Positions 25,120 through 34,719 are shown, counted from the first letter of the stretch. The stretch is 64,000 nt of DNA from Thiotrichaceae bacterium UBA4486 (GCA_002389045.1 DGNS01000009.1:355529-419528), one strand, 5' to 3'. Program-made: numbers and translations. Notes: generated by a model not told the origin, from the sequence alone.

Positions 25120-26286
25120 ATGACACTGCCTGTTCGTTCCATATGGATAGTAATCCTGCTCGGCGCCATCGGCGCCATGATCTGGTATGGCACACGCCCC
25201 GAGCCGGTGCTGGTGACGATACACACCGTGGAACGGGGCCGGGTCGAGAAAACCGTCGCCAACACGCGTGTCGGAACGGTAAAGGCCTGCCGCCGTTCCA
25301 TGGTGGCGCCGGCCATCGGTGGGGAAGTCGCCCGCCTGCCGGTACACGAGGGCGACAGCGTCAAGGCCGGTGATGTCCTGCTGGAACTCTGGAATGATGA
25401 CCTGCGGGCGCAACTGAACCTGGCCCAGGCCGAGAAAACGGCTGCATTATCCAGGGTCCAGGAAGCCTGCGCTATTGCCACCGGCGCCGAACGGGAACTG
25501 AAGCGCATCCAGCGCCTGCAAAAGGACAGGCTGGTTTCGGATGAACAGGTGGATCGGGCGCAAACCGAATTCGATGCGAAACAGGCAGCGTGCAGGGGTG
25601 CCCGGGCGCAAAGCCTCGTTCACGATGCCCGCATAGCCGTTGCCCGCGCCGCGCTTGAACGCACGATTATCAAATCGCCGTTTGCCGGCACCATCGCTGA
25701 AGTCAATGCTGAACTGGGAGAGTACGTAACGCCCTCACCTCCGGGGATCCCCACGCTGCCGGCACTGGATCTCATCGATAGCAGTTGCCTTTATGTCTCC
25801 GCACCGATTGACGAGGTCGATGCGCCACCCATCAAACCCGGCCTGCGGGCCTGCGTGCAGCTCGACGCCTTTCCGCAACGGCGCTGCAACGGCACGGTGC
25901 GCCGTATTGCACCCTACGTGCTGGACCTGGAGAAACAGGCGCGTACCGTGGAAGTCGAGGTCGAACTGACCGATCCGGAAGATCTGCAGGGCCTGCTACC
26001 CGGTTACAGCGCGGACATCGAAATATTTCTCGATGTAAAAGAGGATGTACTGCGCGTGCCCACCGAAGCCGTGCTCGAGGGTTATCGCGTTTATCTCTTT
26101 GATGAACACAGCGGCATCATCATGGAAAAAACATTCGAACCCGGTATCGCCAACTGGAATTTCACCGAGGTCATCTCCGGCCTCAAAGCCGAAGACAGGA
26201 TCGTGCTTTCCGTCGGCCGCGAAGGCGTCAGGCCCGGGACCTTCGTGCAGCCTGAATCCGGCGGGGAGACAACCCCGGATCAATGA
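25120..26286 (+). CDS. MacA/HlyD-type periplasmic adaptor
   Basis: The 388-residue protein has an N-terminal membrane anchor (about 6-22), a biotinyl-lipoyl half (VAPAIGGEVARLPVHEGDSVKAGDVLLELWN), a helical hairpin (about 95-175), the second lipoyl half (IKSPFAGTIAEVNAELGEYV) and beta-barrel and membrane-proximal domains. Such membrane-fusion proteins join an inner-membrane pump to an outer-membrane channel. The stop overlaps the start of the ABC ATPase gene by four bases. No outer-membrane channel gene is present in the cluster, so a TolC-like protein from elsewhere would be needed. Confidence 0.88.
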   Translation: MTLPVRSIWIVILLGAIGAMIWYGTRPEPVLVTIHTVERGRVEKTVANTRVGTVKACRRSMVAPAIGGEVARLPVHEGDSVKAGDVLLELWNDDLRAQLNLAQAEKTAALSRVQEACAIATGAERELKRIQRLQKDRLVSDEQVDRAQTEFDAKQAACRGARAQSLVHDARIAVARAALERTIIKSPFAGTIAEVNAELGEYVTPSPPGIPTLPALDLIDSSCLYVSAPIDEVDAPPIKPGLRACVQLDAFPQRRCNGTVRRIAPYVLDLEKQARTVEVEVELTDPEDLQGLLPGYSADIEIFLDVKEDVLRVPTEAVLEGYRVYLFDEHSGIIMEKTFEPGIANWNFTEVISGLKAEDRIVLSVGREGVRPGTFVQPESGGETTPDQ

Positions 26287-26957
26287 TCAGTCTGCGCGGC
26301 ATTGGCAGGGATTTCCTTCTCGGCCGGCAAACCGTGCATGCGCTGGCCGGCATCGATCTTGATTTCGGCGCCGGTGATTATGTCTCCATCATGGGACCGT
26401 CAGGCTCCGGTAAATCCACCTTGCTGAACATCCTGGCCCTGCTGGATCGACCCACTACCGGCAGCTACACGTTGAATGATCACGATGTGACCGGCCTCGC
26501 CGACGAAGAACTGGCGACGATACGCCGCGAGAACATCGGTTTTGTATTCCAGTTCTTTCATTTGATACCGCGACTGACGGCGAGTGAAAATATCGCCATA
26601 CCCCTGATCCTGGCCGGCCTCGCAGCGCCGGAAAGAAACCAGCGGGTTGCAGCCGCACTGAACGTATTCGGCCTTGAAAAACGCGGCGATCACCGGCCGG
26701 ATCAGCTTTCCGGTGGTGAACGCCAGCGGGTGGCCATTGCCCGTGCCACCATCATGCAACCTGCCGTGATCCTCGCCGACGAACCGACCGGCAACCTTGA
26801 CCAGACGACCGGCAAACAGGTGATCAGCCTGCTGGAAAAACTCAATGGCGATAATGTCACCCTGATCATCGTCACTCACGATGCTGATATCGGTAAACGG
26901 GCACAGCGCCGGTTAAGACTGGTCGATGGCCGTATCGCCGAAGACAAGCAGGGCTGA
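26283..26957 (+). CDS. MacB/LolD-type ABC transporter ATPase
   Basis: The 224-residue ATPase has Walker A GPSGSGKSTLLN, Q-loop (FVFQFFHLIPRLTASEN), signature LSGGERQRVAIARA, Walker B VILADEPTGNLD and the H-loop TH. The FQFFHLIPRLTA context and length place it in the MacB/LolD/FtsE group that powers mechanotransmission-type (type VII) ABC systems instead of classical importers. It is coupled to the adaptor gene upstream and followed after two bases by the first permease. Confidence 0.92.
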   Translation: MISLRGIGRDFLLGRQTVHALAGIDLDFGAGDYVSIMGPSGSGKSTLLNILALLDRPTTGSYTLNDHDVTGLADEELATIRRENIGFVFQFFHLIPRLTASENIAIPLILAGLAAPERNQRVAAALNVFGLEKRGDHRPDQLSGGERQRVAIARATIMQPAVILADEPTGNLDQTTGKQVISLLEKLNGDNVTLIIVTHDADIGKRAQRRLRLVDGRIAEDKQG

Positions 26958-26959
26958 CC

Positions 26960-28165
26960 ATGCGCTACGCCGATAATATCAATCTTGCCTTCAGGGCGAT
27001 CACAGCCCACCGCCTGCGAACGCTGTTGATCCTGATCGGCATCGGCATCGGTGTCAGTTCCGTCATCCTGTTGACGGCACTGGGTGACAGCGCCCGCCGT
27101 TACGTTACCGGCGAATTTGCAGCGCTGGGCACGAACCTGCTCATCGTTCTGCCCGGTCGCTCGGAAACCACCGGCGGCCCGCCGCCGTTGATGGGCGAAA
27201 CACCGAGAGACCTGACCATCGATGATGCGCTGGCATTGTTACGTTCGCACAACATCAGGTACGTTGCGCCGATTACCGTGGGCTCGGCACCGATTAACTG
27301 GCGTGGCAGGGAACGCGAGGTGAATATCCTCGGCACCACGGCATCGATGCAGAAAGTCCGCCATCTCGAACTATCGCAAGGCCGTTTCCTGCCGGATACG
27401 GATCCGCGACAGGCCGCACCGGTATGTGTCATCGGTGAAAAAATCCGCAGCGAACTGTTCGGACCGGAACGATCCCTGGGTGAATGGTTGCGCATGGGCG
27501 ATCGCCGCTGCCGCATCATCGGCGTAACCCGATCCACCGGCGTATCCATTGGTGTGGATATGGACGATGTGGTGATGATTCCGGTTGCCTCGGCCAGAAT
27601 ACTATTTGATTCGCCGGGCCTGTTCCGGGTGCTGATCGAGGCAAAAACACCCGCGGCCATGCAGGCAGCCAGTGAAGACATTCGCAACATCATTCGTCAA
27701 CGGCATGAAGGTGAAGATGACATCACCATCATCACCCAGGACAGTATCATTGCCACCTTCGACAGGATCCTCAATGCGCTGACGCTGGGCATCGCCGGTA
27801 TCGGCGCCATCAGCCTGGCCGTTGCCGGGATCCTGATCATGAACGTGATGCTGGTCTCGGTCGCCCAGCGCCGCGCCGAGATCGGTTTGCTCAAGGCCGT
27901 CGGCGCACCCGCCCGTACCATCCTGCGCCTGTTCATAACCGAGGCGCTGATGCTGTCGCTGTTCGGCGCGGTTGCCGGTGTATTACTGGGACTGGGTGCG
28001 GTGGAACTCCTGCAACGCCTGTATCCGGACATTCCCTTTGTCGCGCCACTCTGGGGAGTTCTCGCCGCCGGCGGCATCGCGCTGATCACGGGCCTGCTCT
28101 TCGGTGTATTGCCGGCCAGACGCGCGGCGCGAATGGATCCCATACAGGCGCTGGCCAGGCACTGA
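26960..28165 (+). CDS. MacB-type ABC permease, first copy
   Basis: The 401-residue protein has the MacB/FtsX topology: one N-terminal helix (TLLILIGIGIGVSSVILLTALGDSA), a large periplasmic MacB_PCD domain (about 50-240), and three C-terminal helices (about 270-300, 325-350, 365-390) ending GVLPARRAARMDPIQALARH. It lacks its own ATPase domain and depends on the upstream ATPase. It is followed after three bases by a second permease of the same type, so the pump is likely a heterodimer. Confidence 0.9.
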   Translation: MRYADNINLAFRAITAHRLRTLLILIGIGIGVSSVILLTALGDSARRYVTGEFAALGTNLLIVLPGRSETTGGPPPLMGETPRDLTIDDALALLRSHNIRYVAPITVGSAPINWRGREREVNILGTTASMQKVRHLELSQGRFLPDTDPRQAAPVCVIGEKIRSELFGPERSLGEWLRMGDRRCRIIGVTRSTGVSIGVDMDDVVMIPVASARILFDSPGLFRVLIEAKTPAAMQAASEDIRNIIRQRHEGEDDITIITQDSIIATFDRILNALTLGIAGIGAISLAVAGILIMNVMLVSVAQRRAEIGLLKAVGAPARTILRLFITEALMLSLFGAVAGVLLGLGAVELLQRLYPDIPFVAPLWGVLAAGGIALITGLLFGVLPARRAARMDPIQALARH

Positions 28166-28168
28166 ATC

Positions 28169-29368
28169 ATGCGCACGCGCGACCTGCTAACACTGTCCGT
28201 CGGCGCGGTACTGGCGTACCGTCTGCGATCCGCGTTGACCGTACTCGGCATACTCGTCGGTATCGGTTCAGTGGTCCTGCTGACGTCCATCGGTGAGGGC
28301 GTACGGGTGTTCGTCGTCAACGAATTCACCCAGTTCGGCACCAACATTATTGCGGTGGTACCGGGCAAAACGGAAACCTTCGGAATATCCGGCGCCACCA
28401 TCAGTACCGTAAGGCCCCTGACCATTGACGATCTGCAAGCACTGTCCCGCATCGACAACGTCATTACCGCCGTGCCGGTCGTGCAGGGTAATGCCAGTGT
28501 CGAATACGGATCACGCGCACGCCGTACCGTGGTGCTGGGCGTTAATTCCGGTGTCCCCGAAACCTGGAAGATGCCGGTGGGCAGCGGCCGCTTTTTACCC
28601 GCGGACAACATGCGGGCTTCACGCGCCTTTGCCGTACTCGGATCGAAACTGCGCGATGAGTTGTTCGGCAATCGCAATCCACTGGGAGAACGTATCCGTG
28701 TAGGTGGCAACCGTTACCGTGTTATCGGGGTCATGGCCTCGAAGGGACAGATGCTCGGTTTCGATCTGGACGACACCATATACCTGCCCGTCGACAAGAC
28801 ACTGGAGATGTTCAACCGTGAAAGTCTGATGGAAATCGATATTCTTTATAAAGCCGGAACCTCCGTTGAGGTCATTCAGGATGACATCCGCCGCGTGCTT
28901 GTCGCCCGGCACGGCGATGAAGACTTCACACTGATCACGCAGGACAAGATGCTGGACGTACTCGGCTCCATTCTCGATATCCTGACACTGGGCGTGGCCG
29001 CCATTGGCGGTATCTCGCTACTGGTCGGCGCGGTGGGGATCCTGACCATCATGACCATCTCGGTCACGGAAAGAACATCGGAAGTCGGCCTGCTGCGCGC
29101 ATTGGGCGCAAGGCGCGGACATATATTGCAGTTGTTCCTTGCCGAGGCCGTGGTGCTGAGCCTGGCCGGCGGCATGCTCGGTGTTGGATCCGCCGTCGCC
29201 CTGATCTGGACAGTGCAACTGCTGCTGCCCTCATTACCGGTCGCCATTGCCTGGAGTTATGTGGGCATCGCCCTGCTGCTGGCCCTGATCATCGGTCTCG
29301 TCACCGGCATTATTCCGGCCCGGCGCGCCGCCGCGATGCAACCGCTGGACGCGCTGCGCACGGAATGA
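28169..29368 (+). CDS. MacB-type ABC permease, second copy
   Basis: The 399-residue protein repeats the layout of the previous gene: N-terminal helix (LTVLGILVGIGSVVLLTSIGEG), periplasmic MacB_PCD domain with FNEFTQFGTNIIAVVPGKTE-like core, and three C-terminal helices ending GIIPARRAAAMQPLDALRTE. The two permeases are clearly related but diverged, consistent with an old duplication and a heterodimeric pump. The substrate could be a peptide, lipid or macrolide-like compound; nothing in the neighbourhood indicates which. Confidence 0.9.
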   Translation: MRTRDLLTLSVGAVLAYRLRSALTVLGILVGIGSVVLLTSIGEGVRVFVVNEFTQFGTNIIAVVPGKTETFGISGATISTVRPLTIDDLQALSRIDNVITAVPVVQGNASVEYGSRARRTVVLGVNSGVPETWKMPVGSGRFLPADNMRASRAFAVLGSKLRDELFGNRNPLGERIRVGGNRYRVIGVMASKGQMLGFDLDDTIYLPVDKTLEMFNRESLMEIDILYKAGTSVEVIQDDIRRVLVARHGDEDFTLITQDKMLDVLGSILDILTLGVAAIGGISLLVGAVGILTIMTISVTERTSEVGLLRALGARRGHILQLFLAEAVVLSLAGGMLGVGSAVALIWTVQLLLPSLPVAIAWSYVGIALLLALIIGLVTGIIPARRAAAMQPLDALRTE

Positions 29369-29461
29369 CTCGCAAAGGGGTTCGATCGATTCCCCATGCC
29401 GGGCAGGATAGAATTAACGGGGGATCTTACCCACCCGGATCAGCACCGGATACTGTTTATT

Positions 29462-31549
29462 TCATCCGGACAAAACCCGGTTGCGGCCCGCGTTCTTGGC
29501 TTCATACAACAACTTGTCTGCGCGTTTCAGCGTGTTCTCGAGGCTTGCGTCGGAATCGGAATTAAACAGTGTTACACCGAAGCTTGAGGTAAAACGAATT
29601 TCTCCTTCATCGTGTTTCACTACACTGGCTTCGAAAAAACTGCGCAGAGACCCGGCAAAAGATATGGCATCTTCCAAACCGGTTTCCGGCAACAAAAACA
29701 CGAATTCTTCACCGCCTATGCGTGCACAAATGTCGCTGATACGCTGCCGTTCCCTGCAGACAGCAGCCAGATAGCGGAGGACTGCGTCGCCGGCATCGTG
29801 ACCGTATGTATCATTGATTGCCTTGAAATGATCGATATCAAAATAAATCACTGACAATTCACGGCCATAACGCCGTGCGCGCTGAATTTCCTCCTCACCG
29901 CGCCTGAACAATTCCTTTCTGTTTATCAATTCGGTCAAGGCGTCTGTAGTCGCTTCATAGCGCAATTCCTGCTCGGCAATACGGCGAAACTCCAGTGCAC
30001 GCACCTCGATCAGGATTTTTCGTATTTCAGCAGCGACAATGTATTCACGGCTGTTAAAGGGCTTGCTTTTCCCACGGATTGTCTCTTTCCATGATTCAAA
30101 CGAGGCGCGTGGGGTCAAGGGCCGCATGGCCGCGGTATCTTCATTCGACAATCTGGAAGGCTCACCACCCCAGGTTATGGTTTTCAGGTATTCAGCCCTG
30201 CCAAAACACAGGTAATCTTTCTCATCCAGATTGATGATAATACCGCCTGTAAGATACTCCAGCTGGTCATCGGGTAGATTCCAGAGTTGCCCCAGCTGAT
30301 CCGAAATATAGACAGTATGCTGCATGGCCTCATGATCCGGTGCCAGAAAGAAACTTCCAGCATGTTTGGGTTCGGTGATGTATTCATCCCCGAATTTCAG
30401 AAACAGGCTGTCAGCCTCGAGCAGCGTCATGAGTGTCTGCGCATGATGCCTGAAAGCAGTTATAAATCTCTGACCTTTTATGATTTCCCGGGTAAATTCT
30501 TCAAGAGCATGTTGTGTCTCATTCTCTAGCAGCACCCTGGACGACGAACTTAATCTTGCCAGGTGTGAACTTATGGCAACACTCAGGCTCTGGCAGGCCG
30601 CACGGGCATGAATCGATACCGTTCTGGCTGCACGGTGATGGCACGCAATCAAGGCCACCAGTTTCCCTTCAATAACTATGGATATTGAAAGACTGGCCTG
30701 TACATTCATATTGCGCAGGTACTGTATATGTACGGGAGCAATACTTCTGAAAGTGGCATAGGTCAGGTCGGGGCTGCGCCCGTTCAGCGGGTTTTTTTCC
30801 GGCTCGATCGGTACAGGTTCAGCATCGATATCAAAGATAAACCGCAAGGGATTTTTAAGATAGAGTTCACGTGCACGGGCGGGTATATCGGCAGCCGGAA
30901 ACCTGTGTTCAAGGTAGGATTTGACGGAATTGTCAGCCACTGCCTCGTTGGTAACGATCCCTGTGCCGTCGCTGTCAAACCGGTAATACATTACCCGGTC
31001 ATATTGTGTTAGTGCCTGTATTTCAACAACGGCCTGTTGCAGCAATTCGTTTTCTGTCTCAACCTGGCCCAACCGGACCAGCGCGGACAGTAATCCATGA
31101 TGGGCAGTAACCGGATTCAGGTACTCAGTCTCATAGCGTTCGAATTCAAGCATGATTGCCCCGGAATTTTTATGTGCCGTTATAATCAACTCGTGATTCA
31201 AACCTTTATCATCGGTGATATTCACAAGTAATGGCTCATGCATATTCGGAAACGAGGGTGCCAGATCAACACTGTAAACCAGGGACGCCTGTTCCTCGCC
31301 GAGTAATTCATCCAGCTTTCTGCCGAGTAAATCATTCGCTGAAAAGCCGGTGTAATTTTCGATATTGATGCTGACCTGCAGGATTTTCCCCGTTGCTTCA
31401 TCTGCGACAAGCAGGGCGCCAAACGGTTGTATACTACCGGGCATATGGATGGGTTCGTTTTCACAACCCTCGTAGAGAGCAACACGTGGATCATGTTCAT
31501 CTGTTGTGAACTGGTTATTCACGGGCGAGGTACTCGTAAAAGCAATCAA
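29462..31549 (-). CDS. bphP: bacteriophytochrome diguanylate cyclase
   Basis: The 695-residue photoreceptor has a PAS domain with the biliverdin-binding Cys29 (EGCENEPIHMPGSIQPFGALL), a GAF domain (about 145-320) with FPAADIPARARELY and ACHHRAARTVS, a PHY domain whose tongue carries PRASFESW (about 505), and a GGDEF domain (about 540-690). The cyclase site GGEEF is intact, and RISD lies five residues before it, the inhibitory I-site spacing. Red/far-red light should therefore control c-di-GMP synthesis. The gene overlaps the upstream heme oxygenase gene by 35 bases. Confidence 0.93.
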   Translation of the reverse strand: MIAFTSTSPVNNQFTTDEHDPRVALYEGCENEPIHMPGSIQPFGALLVADEATGKILQVSINIENYTGFSANDLLGRKLDELLGEEQASLVYSVDLAPSFPNMHEPLLVNITDDKGLNHELIITAHKNSGAIMLEFERYETEYLNPVTAHHGLLSALVRLGQVETENELLQQAVVEIQALTQYDRVMYYRFDSDGTGIVTNEAVADNSVKSYLEHRFPAADIPARARELYLKNPLRFIFDIDAEPVPIEPEKNPLNGRSPDLTYATFRSIAPVHIQYLRNMNVQASLSISIVIEGKLVALIACHHRAARTVSIHARAACQSLSVAISSHLARLSSSSRVLLENETQHALEEFTREIIKGQRFITAFRHHAQTLMTLLEADSLFLKFGDEYITEPKHAGSFFLAPDHEAMQHTVYISDQLGQLWNLPDDQLEYLTGGIIINLDEKDYLCFGRAEYLKTITWGGEPSRLSNEDTAAMRPLTPRASFESWKETIRGKSKPFNSREYIVAAEIRKILIEVRALEFRRIAEQELRYEATTDALTELINRKELFRRGEEEIQRARRYGRELSVIYFDIDHFKAINDTYGHDAGDAVLRYLAAVCRERQRISDICARIGGEEFVFLLPETGLEDAISFAGSLRSFFEASVVKHDEGEIRFTSSFGVTLFNSDSDASLENTLKRADKLLYEAKNAGRNRVLSG

Positions 31550-32138
31550 ATGTGGCTGCAGCCCCGGATACAGCCTCGTTTATCAATGGTTGTGAACTGC
31601 AAAAGGCTTCCGCCCTGCGGCAAAACTGGTTCCAGCTTTTTCCCTGATCACTATCCGCGCCGGTGAGAAATCGCAGTCCTGTATCAACTGTCAAATCCAG
31701 GGTTTTTGCCAGATGCCCGGCCATGACCCGTCCACCATGCCTGGAACCTTCGAGTACATAAAGGCAGCCGACTTCAGCCGCGTCGGAATTAAATAACGGC
31801 AACGGTGCCGGGGATTCAGCGACAGGGATGTCCGCCTTCAATACGCAAAGGTCCGATTCCAGTTCCGCGCTGCGGATCCGGTAACCAAGATTGACCGTCA
31901 TGGTTCGTCCCGGTTGCGTCAGTAAGTCTTCCAGGGGGCGGTAAATTGACAGAAATATCTGCAAAAGCCTGATGTATTCAGTGCGGGTATAATTCTGCCT
32001 GAAAATACGCTGCATGGCCGGCAACGATTCCAGCCGTTGATGCCGGCTACGTGTATCGGCGCGAAGCTGTGTCAGTAAGGCCACGTTAACCAATGTTGTT
32101 ACTGGCGGTCTCCCGGGTTTTCTCACGGCCATGCGCAT
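31515..32138 (-). CDS. bphO: biliverdin-producing heme oxygenase (BphO-type)
   Basis: The 207-residue, all-helical protein has the proximal His33 in RADTRSRHQRLE and the distal-helix motif GCLYVLEGSRHGGRVMAGHL, with RHGG replacing the more usual TLGG. Heme oxygenases of this type cleave heme to biliverdin, the chromophore of the bacteriophytochrome encoded directly downstream. The 35-base overlap indicates coupled translation. An alternative ATG two codons in (MAVRKPG) is equally plausible. Confidence 0.87.
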   Translation of the reverse strand: MRMAVRKPGRPPVTTLVNVALLTQLRADTRSRHQRLESLPAMQRIFRQNYTRTEYIRLLQIFLSIYRPLEDLLTQPGRTMTVNLGYRIRSAELESDLCVLKADIPVAESPAPLPLFNSDAAEVGCLYVLEGSRHGGRVMAGHLAKTLDLTVDTGLRFLTGADSDQGKSWNQFCRRAEAFCSSQPLINEAVSGAAATFDCFYEYLARE

Positions 32139-32533
32139 GATGATAAGAGCCTGACTTCACATATATTTACCTGATACTAATGTGATATCGGAACGTTTTT
32201 TCCGAATACTTGATGTTAACGATACGCCTTTATTCCGGTAATTCAACTCACTTCCCGGGCGTCGTAACCGGACAGGGAGCGATTGTCCGGATCCTCTGAA
32301 TCGGTGGATATATCACGCCCATTCACTCCTGTAGTCAGCGTAGGAATTATGAACGTGTACGCCGGCTGGGTTGACGCCCGTAATAAGGTTCGGGAAAAGC
32401 CGGCATGCAGTGAAGACTGTATCAAGGATTCCAGCAAGAACCCGGGGGGAATAAAAAAACAGCAATGAGGGTACAACAGATCGTGTTCGTGAACCGCTGG
32501 AAGACACTGATTACAAAACTTTACAGCACCGTA
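32139..32533. other. 395-bp gap upstream of bphO, no gene
   Basis: No gene is supported. The bphO promoter should lie in the left third. An inverted repeat TCGGAA...TTCCGA (32188-32193 and 32200-32205) about 55 bases before bphO could be an operator or small hairpin. The right side borders the 3' end of the acyltransferase pseudogene. Confidence 0.4.
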
Positions 32534-33462
32534 CTACCGGAAGGCCTTGACATTGATCGTTTCATCCGTGTTTTTCAGCGCCCCAACGTGACCGGCCAGG
32601 AAAGCAGCCGAGTGATCAGCACCCATGTATTTATTCAGCATGCTGCGCCGGGTATTGCGCAGATCCACGAAGATCAATCCATCAACGACGTCGGCGAACT
32701 CCGGGTCGATGTTGAATCCGACAAAACGTCCGCCGAGTTTCAGGTACTGCCTGACCAGTATGGGCACACCCTTGTTGTCCTTTTCCAGCGCTGAAACAAT
32801 ATCGGATACGAGGTTCAGATCGTCAATGGCGTCCAGGTCCTGCTTGTGCCAGGCCTGTTGTCCACCGCTGCGCCAGGGTCGGCGGGCCTTGACGTAAGGC
32901 GACAGCGTGGGCTCGAAATTGTGCAAACTCAGACAATCCACCAGCAGGTGCCTTGAGACAAGACCGTACTCCTTGCTGATACTGACCGGTCCGAACAGTA
33001 CAGGACAGGTTGGATGTTTCGCCACGAATACACCGATACCCCGCCAGAGCAGGTTCAGTGCGAGGAAACTTTTTTGATACTCACAGCGAACGAAGGAACG
33101 GCCGACTTCGATAGCCCGATCCAGCAGCGGCAGGATCCCACGCTTGAATTTGAATAACGAGCAGGTATACAGCCCCTTGCGACCATAATGCTGCAGGATC
33201 TCGTGAACAAGGCCGAGACGGTAGGCGCCCACCAGTTCCTGTTGCTCACAGTTCCATAAAAACAGTGGTGATAGTATGAATCAAACAAATCCAGATCCAT
33301 ACTTCTGCCCGTATCCTCACCGGCCTGCCGGAACGTCAACTCGCGCAGGCGGCCGATCTCCTGCAGGACCATGGGAGTATCGGCAGTGCGGGCGAGATAA
33401 ACCTCATATTCGCCGGTTTCGATCAGACGCTGTGGTGGCGACAGTACCCCGATTTCAGCCAT
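32534..33462 (-). pseudogene. frameshifted OlsB/hemolysin-like GNAT acyltransferase
   Basis: The first 68 codons (from 33462) encode a normal N-terminus of a COG3176/PF13444 acyltransferase up to DLDLFDSYYHHCF. The homology then continues in the -1 frame as LWNCEQQELVGAYRLG and runs to 32534 through GLYTCSLF, FVRCEYQ, LLWRGIG and QYLKLGGRFVGFNIDP. The break is at a run of five T (33258-33262 on the plus strand as A); one more base would restore a protein of about 308 residues. It may be a true mutation, a sequencing error in a homopolymer, or -1 recoding. OlsB-type enzymes acylate ornithine for ornithine lipids; others acylate lysolipids. Confidence 0.8.
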
Positions 33463-33509
33463 TAATTAATTAACGGAAATCGCGGCAATGATTTTTTTGC
33501 CGGCATGGC

Positions 33510-33713
33510 TTGCAGAGATGCGTTGCTGGCTGCAGCCTGATTCGACCCCGTGTATCCCAGTGCGTTGATAACTGGTACGAACTCATTCTGGTGGTTGCGG
33601 GTTTTGCCATTCTGCGGCTATTCAATCTGAACACGTTGTATCTGGTTATGGTGTTTGTTGTGATCGGTATCGGTATGACAACGATCATTCAGGACTCGGG
33701 TCGTATGGATTGA
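33510..33713 (+). CDS. possible small membrane protein
   Basis: A TTG-started frame of 67 codons ends in a hydrophobic stretch ELILVVAGFAILRLFNLNTLYLVMVFVVIGIGMT, which would form one or two helices, and a short polar tail. There is no clear Shine-Dalgarno and I know no relative. It is included because the hydrophobic pattern is strong, but it could be chance. Confidence 0.25.
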   Translation: MQRCVAGCSLIRPRVSQCVDNWYELILVVAGFAILRLFNLNTLYLVMVFVVIGIGMTTIIQDSGRMD

Positions 33714-33899
33714 GAAAACTTTACATATCCTGATTTCATACCTCAGTCATTTTTCCTTGTAAAAACAATCTGTTAGCACCTAATGCACTATTCCGGTGCG
33801 TTGCGATAATCTCGCCTATCGTCGAAAAGCTTTACAGTCTGTACACCCACTCCAGATATAAGCAAGTAATTCATATTATTAATCAATAAGTTATAAAAC

Positions 33900-33915
33900 T
33901 GTCACGGTTATTGCA
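33900..33915 (+). promoter_or_regulatory. sigma-54-like promoter of the PEP-CTERM gene
   Basis: TGTCACGGTTATTGCA matches the -24/-12 consensus TGGCACG-N4-TTGCA with correct spacing and one mismatch, but that mismatch falls in the critical GG at -24. It lies 55 bases before the start. PEP-CTERM genes under RpoN and a PrsK/PrsR-type two-component system are known in other bacteria, which supports the reading. Confidence 0.5.
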
Positions 33916-33969
33916 CTAAATTGATTCAACGATTCAGTTAAAACTTCATCTACACGGAGTAAAAGAACA

Positions 33970-34668
33970 ATGAAGACATTCAATACCCTGTTGTTGCAGT
34001 GCTTGTTGCTCATCGCAGCGCCGGTTTCTGCACAAGTTCTGGATTTCAAGGCCATTGCCAACACCAATGAACGTGGCTACTCATCCATCAATCTCGATTC
34101 AACACCCGGATTTGATATCAATCTCGATGTCGACATTTTCGGTAAGTATTCAAACAGTACCGGTGTTCTCGATGCCTATGCCTACATGGACAAGGGTAAT
34201 GCCGGTCTTGGTGTCTGCAAGGCGCTGACCAGCAGCAACCAGTGCACACCTTCCAGCGACGATAACGTCACCGGTGACTCAACATATTATGAATATCTCG
34301 TCTTCGTATTCAACGAGGCCGTCACCATTTCCAAACTGTGGTTCAATAACAACCATGACCCGGACAGACACCTTGACGGCGACACGATCACCATTGGCGG
34401 TAGTGACGTCACATTTGCCTATACCGATATCGATCCGAGCCGCAGTTCCGGCATTAGCAGCAGTAACAATGACTATCTGTATAATTCCGTGCTCTCTTTT
34501 GTGGCCGGTGAATCACTGATCATTTCGTATTATTCCGGTACAGATTTGCGGGCGGACGAATTCTACCTCAGTGCCATGGATATCACGGCCGTTCCCGAAC
34601 CTGGCGCGCTGGCATTACTGGGTCTGGGTCTGATAACGCTGGGGATGTCGCGCAGGCGCCGTACCTGA
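33970..34668 (+). CDS. PEP-CTERM exported protein
   Basis: The 232-residue protein has a signal peptide (about 1-22, cleavage after SAQ), a beta-rich extracellular domain with few charged helices, two cysteines (about 79 and 88), and a canonical C-terminal sorting signal: VPEPGALALLGLGLITLGMSRRRR. Exosortase recognises the PEP motif and the hydrophobic helix before the basic end, then releases the protein, often into an exopolysaccharide-containing matrix. No exosortase gene lies in this window. It has its own sigma-54-like site upstream and a strong terminator downstream and sits between two decayed acyltransferase genes. Confidence 0.9.
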   Translation: MKTFNTLLLQCLLLIAAPVSAQVLDFKAIANTNERGYSSINLDSTPGFDINLDVDIFGKYSNSTGVLDAYAYMDKGNAGLGVCKALTSSNQCTPSSDDNVTGDSTYYEYLVFVFNEAVTISKLWFNNNHDPDRHLDGDTITIGGSDVTFAYTDIDPSRSSGISSSNNDYLYNSVLSFVAGESLIISYYSGTDLRADEFYLSAMDITAVPEPGALALLGLGLITLGMSRRRRT

Positions 34669-34692
34669 ACTTTCTCAACATTACCTACCAGT

Positions 34693-34719
34693 AAAAAAGC
34701 CGCTTCAAGCGGCTTTTTT
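34693..34719 (+). terminator. strong intrinsic terminator after the PEP-CTERM gene
   Basis: AAAAAAGCCGC pairs with GCGGCTTTTTT around a 5-base loop (TTCAA), giving a GC stem with T-runs on both strands. It can serve the PEP-CTERM gene and also transcripts coming from the acyltransferase remnant on the other strand. Confidence 0.9.
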
